Notes under the pieces: generated by a model
Database searches by the model: none
What the model saw: the letters and a program-made list of their open reading frames with translations, nothing else
What the model was told of the DNA's origin: nothing
Part shown: positions 44,484 to 53,101 of the stretch, piece after piece
Layout: each line of letters starts with the position of its first letter
Numbering within the stretch: the stretch's first letter is position 1
Origin: Armatimonadota bacterium
GTDB lineage: Bacteria; Armatimonadota; Zipacnadia; Zipacnadales; JABUFB01
Direction: 5' to 3'
Length of the DNA: 64,000 bases
Assembly: GCA_013314775.1 (NCBI GenBank)
Contig: JABUFB010000008.1
Location: forward strand, 186,001 to 250,000
Position numbers and translations under genes: made by a program

Positions 44484-45071
44484 GTGCAGCCCGTACAGGA
44501 CCAGATCAAGTCGGAACTTGCTGAGAGCGCAGCCCTCAAGGCGCACATCGGCGACACGATGTGTGGCGAGATCCAGGTCTTCGCGAAGGCTGTGACCGAG
44601 TGTCTCAGGTCCGGCGGCCTCGTAGCTTTCTGCGGTAACGGCGGCAGCGCCGCGGACGCTCAGCATCTTGCGGGCGAACTCGTGGGCCGCTATCGCCTGA
44701 ATCGTCCCGCGTTTCGGTCCGTGGCGTTCACCACCGACACCTCGATCCTCACCGCAATCGGCAACGATTTCGGTTTTGACCAAGTCTTCGCCCGACAGGT
44801 GGAGGGTCTGCTCGGTCCCGGCGACCTGCTCATTGCAATCAGCACAAGCGGGAATGCAGAGAACTGTGTCAACGCGGTGAAGCTGGCGAAAGACCGGGGT
44901 GCCGGGACTATAGGGATGACGGGGAAGTCCGGCGGTGCGCTGGGCGAACTCTGCGACTTGTGTATCAAGGTCCCGCACGACTCGACCCCGCGCATCCAGG
45001 AGTGTCACATCACTATCGGGCATATCGTCTGTGGGCTGGTTGAGCGGGCGCTGACACAGGAGCAGGCGTGA
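44484..45071 (+). CDS. gmhA: D-sedoheptulose-7-phosphate isomerase
   Basis: A 195-residue SIS-domain isomerase making D-glycero-D-manno-heptose 7-phosphate, the first step to LPS-core or S-layer heptose. Motifs: GNGGSAADAQHLAGELVGRY (near 50), STSGNAENCVNAVKLAK (near 118) and the metal/active segment ECHITIGHIVCGLVE (near 172). GTG 44484 is chosen because a near-perfect GGAGGTGATC ribosome site lies just upstream; the length then equals E. coli GmhA (192). Presence supports an outer-membrane or glycosylated envelope. Confidence 0.93.
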   Translation: MQPVQDQIKSELAESAALKAHIGDTMCGEIQVFAKAVTECLRSGGLVAFCGNGGSAADAQHLAGELVGRYRLNRPAFRSVAFTTDTSILTAIGNDFGFDQVFARQVEGLLGPGDLLIAISTSGNAENCVNAVKLAKDRGAGTIGMTGKSGGALGELCDLCIKVPHDSTPRIQECHITIGHIVCGLVERALTQEQA

Positions 45072-45072
45072 A

Positions 45073-46017
45073 ATGGAGCCTGCGTGGGTCCTGGGGGTTG
45101 ATGTCGGCGGCACCCGCATCAGCGCAGGTCTCGTCTCCCGCGATGGCGCGCTCCGCGGACTGGTCCGGGAATCTACGCCGCGCTCCGAAGGCGGCCCGCG
45201 GGTGCTCTCGCGACTGCTTGACATCGCCCACAGGTCATTGGAGAGTGGGGGACAGGCCCCCGCAGCCATCGGGATCGGTTTTGGCGGGCCCGTGGATTTC
45301 GAGGCGGATCGCCCGCGGCTATCACATCACGTCGGCGGCTGGGGTGGCGTGGACATTGCCGGCGCTTTCCGTGGCGAGTTCGGCCTTCCGGTGGTTCTGG
45401 AGAATGACGCCAACGCGGGAGGGCTGGGCGAAGCGGTCTTCGGTGCTGCCCGCGGGTTCGACCCAGTGCTGTACGTGAACATCGGTACCGGCGTGGGAGG
45501 CGCCGTGATCGTCAATGGCCGCATTCTTCATGGCGCTCACGGCAATGCCGGGGAGTTCGGCCATATGGTCGTCGACCCCCACGGCCCTGTCTGCACCTGC
45601 GGCAAGCGAGGCTGCGTGGAAGCGTTCTGTTCGGGAGAGGCGCTGGGCCGGGAGGCCCGACAGGCGCTGCAATCAGGTGTCAGATTTGGTGATGAAGCGC
45701 GACAGGATATCACCGGAGTGGCGCTGGGCGCACTGGCCGCGGCGGGCGACCCTGAAGCGCGCCGGCTTGTGGAAACATCGGCGTCCCGCATGGGGTTCGC
45801 CCTTGCACTGGCCGCAAACTTGATAGACCCGGCAGTCATTGTGCTTGGGGGCGGAGTTCCGGAGATGGGTGAGGTCTACCTGGAGCCGGTCCGCGAAGCT
45901 TTCCGCCGGTACGCCATGGACATTCCGGCGGAGCGGACCTCGATTGTGGCGGCCCAACTCGGGTACAATGCAGGGATAGTCGGGGCAGCCGCCGTTGCCC
46001 TGCAGCATTTCGCGTAG
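45073..46017 (+). CDS. ROK family sugar kinase (glucokinase-like)
   Basis: A 314-residue ROK protein, cytoplasmic. ATP loop LGVDVGGTRISAGLV (8-22), sugar and catalytic segment ENDANAGGLGEA (near 115), NIGTGVGGAVIVNG, the zinc motif CTCGKRGCVEAF (near 176) preceded by GNAGEFGHMVV, all intact. No N-terminal DNA-binding domain, so an enzyme not a repressor. Starts 1 base after gmhA. Glucose, mannose or N-acetylmannosamine are possible substrates. Confidence 0.92.
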   Translation: MEPAWVLGVDVGGTRISAGLVSRDGALRGLVRESTPRSEGGPRVLSRLLDIAHRSLESGGQAPAAIGIGFGGPVDFEADRPRLSHHVGGWGGVDIAGAFRGEFGLPVVLENDANAGGLGEAVFGAARGFDPVLYVNIGTGVGGAVIVNGRILHGAHGNAGEFGHMVVDPHGPVCTCGKRGCVEAFCSGEALGREARQALQSGVRFGDEARQDITGVALGALAAAGDPEARRLVETSASRMGFALALAANLIDPAVIVLGGGVPEMGEVYLEPVREAFRRYAMDIPAERTSIVAAQLGYNAGIVGAAAVALQHFA

Positions 46018-46107
46018 GCCGACGGTCCCAGTCGGCGAAATCTGCCCCGTAAAGACGACTGACGGCGTCGAACAGGCCAAATCAACCACTATCCGGAGGA
46101 CCACCCA

Positions 46108-46989
46108 GTGCAACTTCTAACCGACGCCGGGCTCAACATATACCTGGATCCCCATACCTGCCGCGTCGCTTTCGTGGATACGCCCGATGCGAAAATGCAG
46201 CGCCCGGAGTACTCCACCCGCAGTTTCGGTGCACTTGCTGCGGTCTTGGAAGACCCCTCCTGTGTGGTCGGTATGGAGCAGGAGATCGTCTATTGGATGT
46301 ATCGCAATCTCGGCTTGCGCGGCAAGGAAGATCTTCTGCGCGTTCATAGCCTCCGCTATGACCTTAGCGTTTTCCGACAGCACCTTTTCGGCCAGGAACT
46401 CATGAAGACCTCGGGCCACTATCACCCACCCATCTGGAAGGGTGGCCCCAGCTATCCCGAGGTCTACGAGGTCGCATACGGCACGGCGATCTTCCTGATG
46501 CAGGAAGTTACGGACATCAGCGCAGGCCCGGACACGGTGGAAGTCACGAACTGCATTGCTCTGGAGTGCCGCCAGGGCGAGAAGGCTATTATGCCGCCCA
46601 ACTTCGGCCACGTGACCATCAACCCCGACCCGGATAACGTTCTGGTCACCACCAACTGGGTCTGCTCGGATTTCGCATCAGTCTATGGCGGAGCCGAGCT
46701 CTGCCAGGGATTCGCCTGGTATCGCACCGAAGACCGGGGGTGGGTCACCAATCCCCGATACAAGAACGTCCCGATCCTGCGTCACGCTCGGTGCGCGGAT
46801 GTGCCCGAACTGGGGCTCATCGCCGGGCAGGGCCTCTATCCTTCTGGAGCCGACGCGCCGGAACTCATGGCCTTCCTGAAGCGTCCTTACGATTTCACGG
46901 AGCTCATCTGGCGCGGGATTATCTTCGATGACCCGCAGGACGAGGAATGGAAGCAGGAATATGTCGCATCCCAGCGCACCACACTCTGA
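46108..46989 (+). CDS. Cupin-type glucose-6-phosphate isomerase
   Basis: A 293-residue protein of the archaeal-type phosphoglucose isomerase family (cupin fold, metal-dependent), unrelated to the classical PGI at 11546. The metal ligands fit H104, H106 (TSGHYHPP), E118 (SYPEVYEV) and H168 (MPPNFGHVTIN). It is longer than Pyrococcus PGI (about 190) by N- and C-terminal additions. GTG start with CGGAGGA seven bases upstream. Position after a ROK kinase suits a role on glucose or fructose phosphates, though a related sugar isomerisation cannot be excluded. Confidence 0.85.
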   Translation: MQLLTDAGLNIYLDPHTCRVAFVDTPDAKMQRPEYSTRSFGALAAVLEDPSCVVGMEQEIVYWMYRNLGLRGKEDLLRVHSLRYDLSVFRQHLFGQELMKTSGHYHPPIWKGGPSYPEVYEVAYGTAIFLMQEVTDISAGPDTVEVTNCIALECRQGEKAIMPPNFGHVTINPDPDNVLVTTNWVCSDFASVYGGAELCQGFAWYRTEDRGWVTNPRYKNVPILRHARCADVPELGLIAGQGLYPSGADAPELMAFLKRPYDFTELIWRGIIFDDPQDEEWKQEYVASQRTTL

Positions 46990-47010
46990 TCCGAAGCGAG
47001 GTGGGGCTCA

Positions 47011-48480
47011 GTGATCAACGATCAGCCCAGAGTAGCCCTTTCTTTCGACGATGTCCTTCTGGTCCCGCGCAAGTCGGACCTGGTTCCGAGCCAGGTATCC
47101 GTGGCCACCCGCCTGACCCGGGACATCCGTCTCAACATCCCGCTCATTAGCGCCGCTATGGACACGGTGACCGAAGCCGAGCTCGCCATCGCCCTCGCCC
47201 GTGAGGGGGGCATCGGGATCATCCACAAGAATCTGGATGTGGAGCAGCAGGCGATCGAAGTTGACCGGGTGAAACGCTCGGAAAGTGGCATGATCATCGA
47301 TCCGATCACCCTCGGCCCTGACGCGCACATCGGTGAGGCCGAGGCGATCATGTCCAAGTACAAGATTTCCGGCCTGCCCATCACGGAGAACGGGAAGTTG
47401 GTGGGCATCCTGACCAACCGCGACCTGCGATTCGAGACAGACATGAGCAAGCGGGTGCGCGACGCCATGACCCGGGATGGCCTGGTCACCGCGCGCGAGG
47501 GCACCACTCTCGAGGAAGCCAAGGCGATTCTCCACCGGCACCGCATCGAGAAGCTGCCAGTGGTCGACGATGATTTCCGGCTCCTGGGGCTCATCACCAT
47601 CAAGGACATCGAGAAGGTCGCCAAGTATCCGCAGGCCTGCAAGGACGACCTGGGCAGACTGCGGGTGGGGGCCGCGCTGGGAGTGGGTAGCGACGGCATG
47701 GAGCGCGCCCAGGCCCTGGTCTCTCGCGGTGTGGACGTGCTGGTGCTGGACTCCGCTCACGGCCACACGCGCAATGTGATCGAGATGGTCGCGAAGCTCA
47801 AGGAGACCTTCCCGGACACCCCGGTCATCGCAGGAAATATCGCGACCTCCGACGGTTGCCGGGATCTCATCGCAGCGGGTGCAGATGCAGTCAAAGTCGG
47901 CATGGGGCCCGGTGCAAGCTGCACCACCCGCGTTGTCTCCGGCTCGGGCGTACCACAGATTACTGCGATCATGGACGCGGCCAAGGTGGCCGAAGAGAAG
48001 GACATCCCGATTATCGCAGACGGCGGGATCAAGTTCTCGGGCGACGTGACCAAGGCCCTCGCGGCGGGTGCTTCCAGCGTGATGATCGGCGCGCTCTTCG
48101 CGGGTACCGAAGAGAGCCCCGGTGAGCGCGTCCTGTACCGCGGCCGCACGTACAAGGTCTACCGGGGCATGGGGTCCCTCGCCGCCATGAGCGAACGCCA
48201 GGCTGTCCGTGACCGCTACGGCCAGCAGGATGTGGCTGTGGAAAAGCTGGTTCCCGAAGGTTTGGAGGGCCGGGTGCCTTATAAAGGGCCGCTCTCCGCC
48301 GTGGTGACCCAACTTGTGGGCGGATTGCGCGCCGGCATGGGCTATTGCGGTGTGGCGGATATCGAAGCCCTACGCACCCAGACCGAGTTTTACCAGATCA
48401 CCAGCTCGGGTCTGCGCGAGAGTCATCCCCACGACATCACCATCACCGAGGAAGCGCCCAACTATCAGATTCCCGAGTGA
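47011..48480 (+). CDS. guaB: IMP dehydrogenase
   Basis: A 489-residue enzyme oxidising IMP to XMP, the committed step to GMP. The N-terminal segment [11 protein letters not shown], the two CBS domains (about 95-205), the NAD/substrate barrel with DSAHGHTRN, the catalytic cysteine loop [11 protein letters not shown] and the mobile flap [13 protein letters not shown] are present. GTG start, 21 bases after the isomerase. Complete and of usual length. Confidence 0.97.
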   Translation: MINDQPRVALSFDDVLLVPRKSDLVPSQVSVATRLTRDIRLNIPLISAAMDTVTEAELAIALAREGGIGIIHKNLDVEQQAIEVDRVKRSESGMIIDPITLGPDAHIGEAEAIMSKYKISGLPITENGKLVGILTNRDLRFETDMSKRVRDAMTRDGLVTAREGTTLEEAKAILHRHRIEKLPVVDDDFRLLGLITIKDIEKVAKYPQACKDDLGRLRVGAALGVGSDGMERAQALVSRGVDVLVLDSAHGHTRNVIEMVAKLKETFPDTPVIAGNIATSDGCRDLIAAGADAVKVGMGPGASCTTRVVSGSGVPQITAIMDAAKVAEEKDIPIIADGGIKFSGDVTKALAAGASSVMIGALFAGTEESPGERVLYRGRTYKVYRGMGSLAAMSERQAVRDRYGQQDVAVEKLVPEGLEGRVPYKGPLSAVVTQLVGGLRAGMGYCGVADIEALRTQTEFYQITSSGLRESHPHDITITEEAPNYQIPE

Positions 48481-48507
48481 TGGTCGCCGGACAATAAGCG
48501 AACCACC

Positions 48508-48535
48508 GACGCCCAGGTTAGCGCCTGGGCGTCTT
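48508..48535 (+). terminator. Terminator hairpin after guaB
   Basis: GACGCCCAGG and CCTGGGCGTC form a perfect 10-bp stem with a 6-base loop, followed only by TT. It sits 15 bases before the next start codon, so it may attenuate as well as terminate. Confidence 0.6.
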
Positions 48536-48550
48536 CGCATGGAGGCACAC

Positions 48551-49660
48551 ATGGCGACCCACCGCGTTGCGGTCATTCCCGGCGACGGAATTGGCAAGGA
48601 AGTCGTGCCCGAGGGGATCAAGGTCATCAACGCCGCAGGGCAGGCCGAGGGCGTGCGCTGCGAGTTCGTGCAGTTCCCGTGGGGCTGTGAGCACTATCTA
48701 CGGTACGGCGAACTCATGCCGGAATCCGCGCTTGATGATCTGTCGCAGTTCGACGCCATCTACCTCGGCGCGGTGGGGATGCCGGACCTTGTGCCCGAGG
48801 AAGTCGCTGTGCGCGGCCTCGTTCTGCGTATCCGCTTCGGCTTCGACCAATTTGCGAACGTGCGCCCGATCCGTCCCCTACCCGGCGGGCGCTTCATCTT
48901 GAGCCACGTCGAGCCGCAGTCAATCGACCTCGTGGTGGTGCGCGAGAACACCGAGGGTATGTACGTTGGTATTGGCGGGCGCTATCCCGCAGGTGCGCCG
49001 GAGTTCGAGCAGTACCGGGGCCTTCGGCCCTCCTTTGGCAGGTCTTCGGAAATCGCGTTGCAGACCGGAATCTACAGCGAGGCCGGATGCCGCCGGGTGA
49101 TGGAGTTCGCCTTCGACCTCGCAACCAGACGTGACGGCGTGCGCCGTGTCACCAGCGCCACCAAGGCCAATGCGCTCAACTTTGGGATGACGCTGTGGAA
49201 CGAGGTCTTCGAGGATGTTGCCCGGGGCTATCCGGGCATACGCGCCGACTGGCAGAACGTGGACGCCATGGCAATGAGGCTGATGCTCGAGCCAGAAGCG
49301 TATGATGTCATCGTTGCCCCGAATCTGTTTGGCGACATCCTGACCGACCTGACTGCCGTTCTGCAGGGCGGCCTGGGAATGTGCGCGGGAGCGAACCTGT
49401 CGGTCACGGGGCCATCGATGTTCGAACCGCCGCACGGGTCAGCGCCCGATATTGCGGGCAGAGGCATCGCGAATCCAACCGCGGCAATCCTGACTGGGGC
49501 GATGATGCTGGAGCACCTGGGGCATCCCCACGCCGCAGCGCGGATCGAGGCAGCGGTGGGGGACGTGCTGCGTGATGGGAGCGTGCTCACTCGCGACCTG
49601 GGGGGCACGGCATCCACGAGCCAATTCGCCGACGCGGTGGTCTCGGTGCTGGGAGGATAG
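48551..49660 (+). CDS. Isocitrate/isopropylmalate/tartrate dehydrogenase family protein
   Basis: A 369-residue beta-decarboxylating dehydrogenase. Motifs: VIPGDGIGKEVVPEG (8-22), the substrate loop FDQFANVRPIRPLPG (near 98) and VVVRENTEGMYVGIGGR (near 131), the catalytic lysine in SATKANALNFG, the metal aspartates in NVDAMAMRL and LFGDILTDL, and the cofactor loop FEPPHGSAPDIAGRGIANP. The FDQFANVRP pattern is closer to tartrate/isocitrate-type than to LeuB. ATG with GGAGG five bases upstream. Confidence 0.92.
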   Translation: MATHRVAVIPGDGIGKEVVPEGIKVINAAGQAEGVRCEFVQFPWGCEHYLRYGELMPESALDDLSQFDAIYLGAVGMPDLVPEEVAVRGLVLRIRFGFDQFANVRPIRPLPGGRFILSHVEPQSIDLVVVRENTEGMYVGIGGRYPAGAPEFEQYRGLRPSFGRSSEIALQTGIYSEAGCRRVMEFAFDLATRRDGVRRVTSATKANALNFGMTLWNEVFEDVARGYPGIRADWQNVDAMAMRLMLEPEAYDVIVAPNLFGDILTDLTAVLQGGLGMCAGANLSVTGPSMFEPPHGSAPDIAGRGIANPTAAILTGAMMLEHLGHPHAAARIEAAVGDVLRDGSVLTRDLGGTASTSQFADAVVSVLGG

Positions 49661-49697
49661 CGCTTCTTTGTGGCGCATGGCCTTCCGCAGTCTGTAG

Positions 49698-49791
49698 GGC
49701 GGGGCTGGTATCCCGCCGCGCCGTCCGCCTTCCGCCGTCTTCCGGCCGTTGAGCCTTCCCCGCGACGGGCAGGCTTCCTACCCGCCCGTCG
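49698..49791. repeat. Two adjacent G/C-rich intergenic hairpins
   Basis: GGCGGG and CCCGCC (49698-49717) and CGACGGGC and GCCCGTCG (49763-49791) each form perfect stems. They follow the dehydrogenase gene. A related, degenerate GGGGGACAGACAAGC stretch lies in the convergent gap at 17338. Dispersed repeat hairpins or a terminator pair are both possible. Confidence 0.4.
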
Positions 49792-49822
49792 TTGCCCCGG
49801 CCATGTGCTCAGGCGGTTGCTC

Positions 49823-50056
49823 TCAGCCTCCGCACTGCCAACACCTCAATAGTGTTCCCCACTCGTGGTCCCCGTCCTCCGCCGCATCGTGGGGCGCTGC
49901 ATGCTGGCGGATTGCGTCGAGAAGTACTTCAGGGTTGTCGGAAGTGAAACCTGCCTGTGCCAGGAACTGGGACTTGTCGTCGAGTGGGCGGCTGACTAAC
50001 AGGTACGCCGTGAGTTTGGACGGATCGACGATGGGTTCTCGGATCGGGCCGTACAA
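49823..50056 (-). CDS. Short DUF6883-like protein, probably truncated
   Basis: A 77-residue product starting at TTG 50056, which has GGGAGG six bases upstream. Residues 8-62 resemble the first half of DUF6883 proteins: IVDPSKLTAYLLVSRPLDD, QFLAQAGFTSDNPEVLLDAI and RQHAA. The usual second half (a strand pair ending in VW and TAYP motifs, full length about 110) is missing; after residue 68 the frame gives LLRCWQCGG and stops, while another frame reads IEVLAVRRL. A frameshift or decay is likely. Function of the family is unknown. Confidence 0.5.
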   Translation of the reverse strand: MYGPIREPIVDPSKLTAYLLVSRPLDDKSQFLAQAGFTSDNPEVLLDAIRQHAAPHDAAEDGDHEWGTLLRCWQCGG

Positions 50057-50302
50057 TACTAACCTCCCTGAGTGGACCAGCCGATGAGCCGAGGAAAGCT
50101 GGATGAGTCCGCTCGCTGGGGGCGTGCCCCTGCGGGGGCTGACGGGACTGCAGGGCGCCAGCCTGTTGGGGGGTGACGCTCTGGGTAGCTTTGGCCGGCT
50201 CATCCTGTACAGGGCTTCACTACAGTCCACCGGGAAGTGCGCGGCAATCGCTTACTTGCGACATATCCATGTCGGGTGTGCGCCTTCGGGCAGACCCAAC
50301 CC

Positions 50303-51235
50303 TCAATTCTCCCCGAATTTGTCTCGCTTCTCCCACTCCGTCGGGTGGTCCAGCGGGTGTTCGTAGGCCATGACGGACTCCGCTACTCTCCGCAGGCCCG
50401 TCTCCAGCGAGGTCGGCGGCTCCCACAGCAGCCTCGCCATCTTGTCCGCCTTGCCCAGAAGGCTTGTGCCCTTCGGGGTCCCCTTGAACCGCGGGGTCTT
50501 GCCCATGAACTTGCCGAGCATCTCGGCGATCTCTACAACCGACACCTTGCTCGTCCCAGTCATATTCAGAATCTCGCACGGCACCGCGCACAGCTCCGCT
50601 GATGCCAGCATCAGGTCGAGGATGTCGTCGAGCCAGATGCAGTTGACGTACGAGGTGGTGATATCGATCTCTTCCCCGTCGCGCACCTGTCGGGCGATGT
50701 CCGTGGGGACGCCAAACTCCTCGTGGTAGGCGTAGAAGATACGTTGGATCAACGCGGGCGTGTTATTCCGGCGGCAGAAATACTCTGTGATCCATTCGGC
50801 GCCCAGGCGGCTCATGCCATAGAAGCTGGGTGGCTGAGGCATATCCTCCTCGGTGCAGCCGTCTTCGGTGTCCGGGTACACATTGCCGCTGGAGGCGTAC
50901 ATAATGCCGCCGCTGCCCGCGAAATGCTCCATAATGCGGCCGGTGGCCATGACCTGCAGCTCGATGGTGTACCGGTGATTTGCGCCGGAGCCGAACTTCA
51001 CACCCGCCATGTTGTAAACCCAGTCATACTCCCGGGGCACGTCCTTGAGCCCGTCCTCCACGGACAGGTCAACTTTGTAGATACCAACGCCCAGTTTCTG
51101 GAAACTCTCGAGGATATCGGGGCTGCTGAAGCGCGCCAGCACGTCCACTTGGTTGCCGTTTTCCACGAGCTTGGGCACGAGATGCTTGCCCATTTTGCCT
51201 GCGGCTCCCAGGACCATTACGCGTTTGCCTTGCAT
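50303..51235 (-). CDS. NAD-dependent epimerase/dehydratase (extended SDR)
   Basis: A 310-residue nucleotide-sugar-type SDR. The Rossmann loop is VLGAAGKMGKHLV (9-21), and the active site shows SSGNVYPD and FYGMSRLGAE. In the last the usual YxxxK is YxxxR, so the catalytic lysine is replaced by arginine, as in a few atypical members. The C-terminal part (SYVNCIWLDDILDLML, NMTGTSKVSVVEIAEML) is normal. ATG with AGGAGG upstream and a good promoter at 51287-51316. Activity may be altered. Confidence 0.85.
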   Translation of the reverse strand: MQGKRVMVLGAAGKMGKHLVPKLVENGNQVDVLARFSSPDILESFQKLGVGIYKVDLSVEDGLKDVPREYDWVYNMAGVKFGSGANHRYTIELQVMATGRIMEHFAGSGGIMYASSGNVYPDTEDGCTEEDMPQPPSFYGMSRLGAEWITEYFCRRNNTPALIQRIFYAYHEEFGVPTDIARQVRDGEEIDITTSYVNCIWLDDILDLMLASAELCAVPCEILNMTGTSKVSVVEIAEMLGKFMGKTPRFKGTPKGTSLLGKADKMARLLWEPPTSLETGLRRVAESVMAYEHPLDHPTEWEKRDKFGEN

Positions 51236-51286
51236 GGACTTCCTCCTGAGCGGAAACGATCCGGACCACTGCTCTCAACCGGCTCC

Positions 51287-51316
51287 ACTATACGGCAAAG
51301 TACCGAGCGCTATCAA
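51287..51316 (-). promoter_or_regulatory. Sigma-70-type promoter for the epimerase gene
   Basis: On the minus strand, TTGATA and TATAGT are 18 bases apart, giving a leader of about 45 bases to the ATG at 51235. Confidence 0.6.
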
Positions 51317-51478
51317 CCCACCTGAGCGTTTGGCTTCTCCGTGGGGGAGGCACTTACGAAGGGTTGTCCCACGCCGTCGTTAGAAGCACTGACTGTCTGG
51401 TAAGCGCTCCGCGCAGGACTGCTCGGAGAGCACGAGGAACAGGGACAGATCAGACCACGCAGACAAAGGGGGAGAAGC

Positions 51479-51892
51479 ATGAAATCCCACACCAAGTACC
51501 TCTGGTTCAGGACCGAGAACCGTCGCGAATACATCAACATTACGGCCGAGGTGCGCGAAGCCCTGGATGAGAGCGGGATCGCCGAAGGCATGATCCTTGT
51601 TTCGGCGATGCACATCACCGCAGGCATCTATGTGAACGACGCGGAGTCCGGCATCATCCAGGACATCGACGAGATGCTTGACCGGCTGGCGCCTTTCGGA
51701 CCTGACTACCGCCACCACAGGACCGGCGAGGACAATGGGGACGCCCATCTCAAGAGTCTGCTGTGCCACCACCAGGTGATCATCCCGGTGACTGAGGGCG
51801 AGCTCGACCTGGGACCGTGGCAGCAGGTGTACTATGCGGAGTTCGACGGCCGGCGACGCAAGCGCGTGATCATCAAGGTCATGGGGGAATAG
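51479..51892 (+). CDS. YjbQ/UPF0047 family protein
   Basis: A 137-residue protein of the YjbQ family, some members of which show weak thiamine-phosphate synthase activity. The fold markers are [18 protein letters not shown] (near 42), [20 protein letters not shown] (near 77) and [19 protein letters not shown]-like [12 protein letters not shown] (near 105), including the conserved histidines and the GPWQ turn. Full length. GGGGGAG precedes the ATG. No thiamine genes are nearby. Confidence 0.93.
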   Translation: MKSHTKYLWFRTENRREYINITAEVREALDESGIAEGMILVSAMHITAGIYVNDAESGIIQDIDEMLDRLAPFGPDYRHHRTGEDNGDAHLKSLLCHHQVIIPVTEGELDLGPWQQVYYAEFDGRRRKRVIIKVMGE

Positions 51893-51896
51893 GGGA

Positions 51897-51924
51897 CAGG
51901 GCCCGTGCGATGCGCCGGGCCCTG
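51897..51924. terminator. Hairpin between the convergent yjbQ and M48 genes
   Basis: CAGGGCCCG and CGGGCCCTG form a perfect 9-bp stem with a 10-base loop, 5 bases past the YjbQ stop and 27 bases past the stop of the minus-strand protease gene. It may serve both. Confidence 0.55.
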
Positions 51925-51950
51925 CCACGAATGGATGCGCCAGCGCCAGT

Positions 51951-52700
51951 CTACGGGTAGTACTTGCCCCTGTAACCGTACTTGTCGCAGAGCCGCTTGA
52001 CCTGGTTGATGCGCGTGTTGTCGCCGGGATGGGTCATGAAGAGCAGCTCCAGCTTGCTCGGGTCTGTCTGGCCGTGCAGGGACTGGAACACCTTGATCAC
52101 GGCGATCGCCGCGGTCGGGTCATAGCCGGCGTTCGCGGAGTATTTCAGGCCCTGGTGGTCGGCCTGGAGTTCCTTGTCGCGGCCGTAGTCCAGGAACATG
52201 AGGCCCGAGACGGCTCCTGCGATCTGGGCGGCGTTGCTCTTGCCTAGCAGCACCTGTGTGAGAACATCCACCCCGAGTTGCTGCTCGATGCGCTTGGCAG
52301 AGTGCCGGAAGGCCACATGGGTCACCTCGTGGCCCATGACCCAGGCGATCATGTCCGGGTCGTTGTTCACGGCATCCAACAGTCCCCGGTAGAAGTAGAT
52401 CCGGCCGCCGGGGAAGGCTAATGCGTTCACCGTCTTGTCGTCGATGACGCGGAAGTCGTAGGGATAGCGGGGCGGGATCGCAACAGCGGCGATCCGGTCT
52501 CCGATGCTCTTGACCAGCGTCACCTGGGGGCCGCTCTTCAGGATTGGGTTCTCTTTTTCGAACTCGTCCGCCGCATCCTGTCCCAGCTTGATCTCATCGT
52601 CCATGCTCATCAGGAAAGTGCCATCGCCGTCGCAACCCATAAGCAAGAGCAAAGATGCCCCTGCGATGAGCGTCAGCATGGCTCGCATTTGGATTGCCAT
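51951..52700 (-). CDS. M48 family metalloprotease, lipoprotein (LoiP/BepA-like)
   Basis: A 249-residue envelope protease. The start at 52700 is preferred (GGAGG 10 bases upstream) over an upstream ATG. The lipobox LLMGC follows a hydrophobic helix. Zinc site: HEVTH in WVMGHEVTHVAFRH near residue 125, with the third ligand in DKELQADHQGL and the later MTHPGDNTRI motif typical of M48 proteins. It probably clears misfolded envelope proteins. Complete in length for the short M48C-like group. Confidence 0.92.
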   Translation of the reverse strand: MAIQMRAMLTLIAGASLLLLMGCDGDGTFLMSMDDEIKLGQDAADEFEKENPILKSGPQVTLVKSIGDRIAAVAIPPRYPYDFRVIDDKTVNALAFPGGRIYFYRGLLDAVNNDPDMIAWVMGHEVTHVAFRHSAKRIEQQLGVDVLTQVLLGKSNAAQIAGAVSGLMFLDYGRDKELQADHQGLKYSANAGYDPTAAIAVIKVFQSLHGQTDPSKLELLFMTHPGDNTRINQVKRLCDKYGYRGKYYP

Positions 52701-53101
52701 GGTTCCGTGTCCTCCAAGGTTGATTCCGTGGTTCTTGGGGTCTTCGCCATCAGCCGCAGTCACGGTCCGTTAGTCTATACTCACCCACTCTACCCCAAGG
52801 CTTGCGGGGAGGCAACGCAGCTATCCCGACTTTTTCCGATGAAATGCTATTCACCCCGCGCGAAGCCGGCTCCTCCAGGTCAGCGGTCGCATCGTGCCAG
52901 GACCAAGCCGTTGCCGAGTTCGCAACCCGCAGCCACCGGCCCATCCCGGGCGTGCACCCTATCTGGTTGCGCACGGGTGCCCCCCAGCCCACAGTCGTCG
53001 TCCATTCTTCAGTGCCCATATTCCGCGCATCGCGGAGGATTCCGTTCCGCCTTGCGCGAAATCTGCTATAGACCCTTAGCCTTTGAATGGAGCCAGTCCC
53101 C
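52701..53101. other. 401-base divergent region between protease and lyase genes
   Basis: A promoter for the lyase gene lies at 53045. An 89-residue frame on the plus strand (52802-53071) was examined; its third-position G/C content is lower than that of neighbouring genes and it has no ribosome site, so it is not called. Nothing else recognisable. Confidence 0.3.
53045..53072 (+). promoter_or_regulatory. Candidate promoter for the heparinase-like gene
   Basis: TTCCGC and TATAGA are 16 bases apart, 30 bases upstream of the chosen ATG. Confidence 0.45.

Noticed and set aside
52802-53071. 89-residue plus-strand frame in the divergent region
   Set aside because: Lower third-position G/C than real genes, no ribosome site, and it covers the promoter of the lyase gene.
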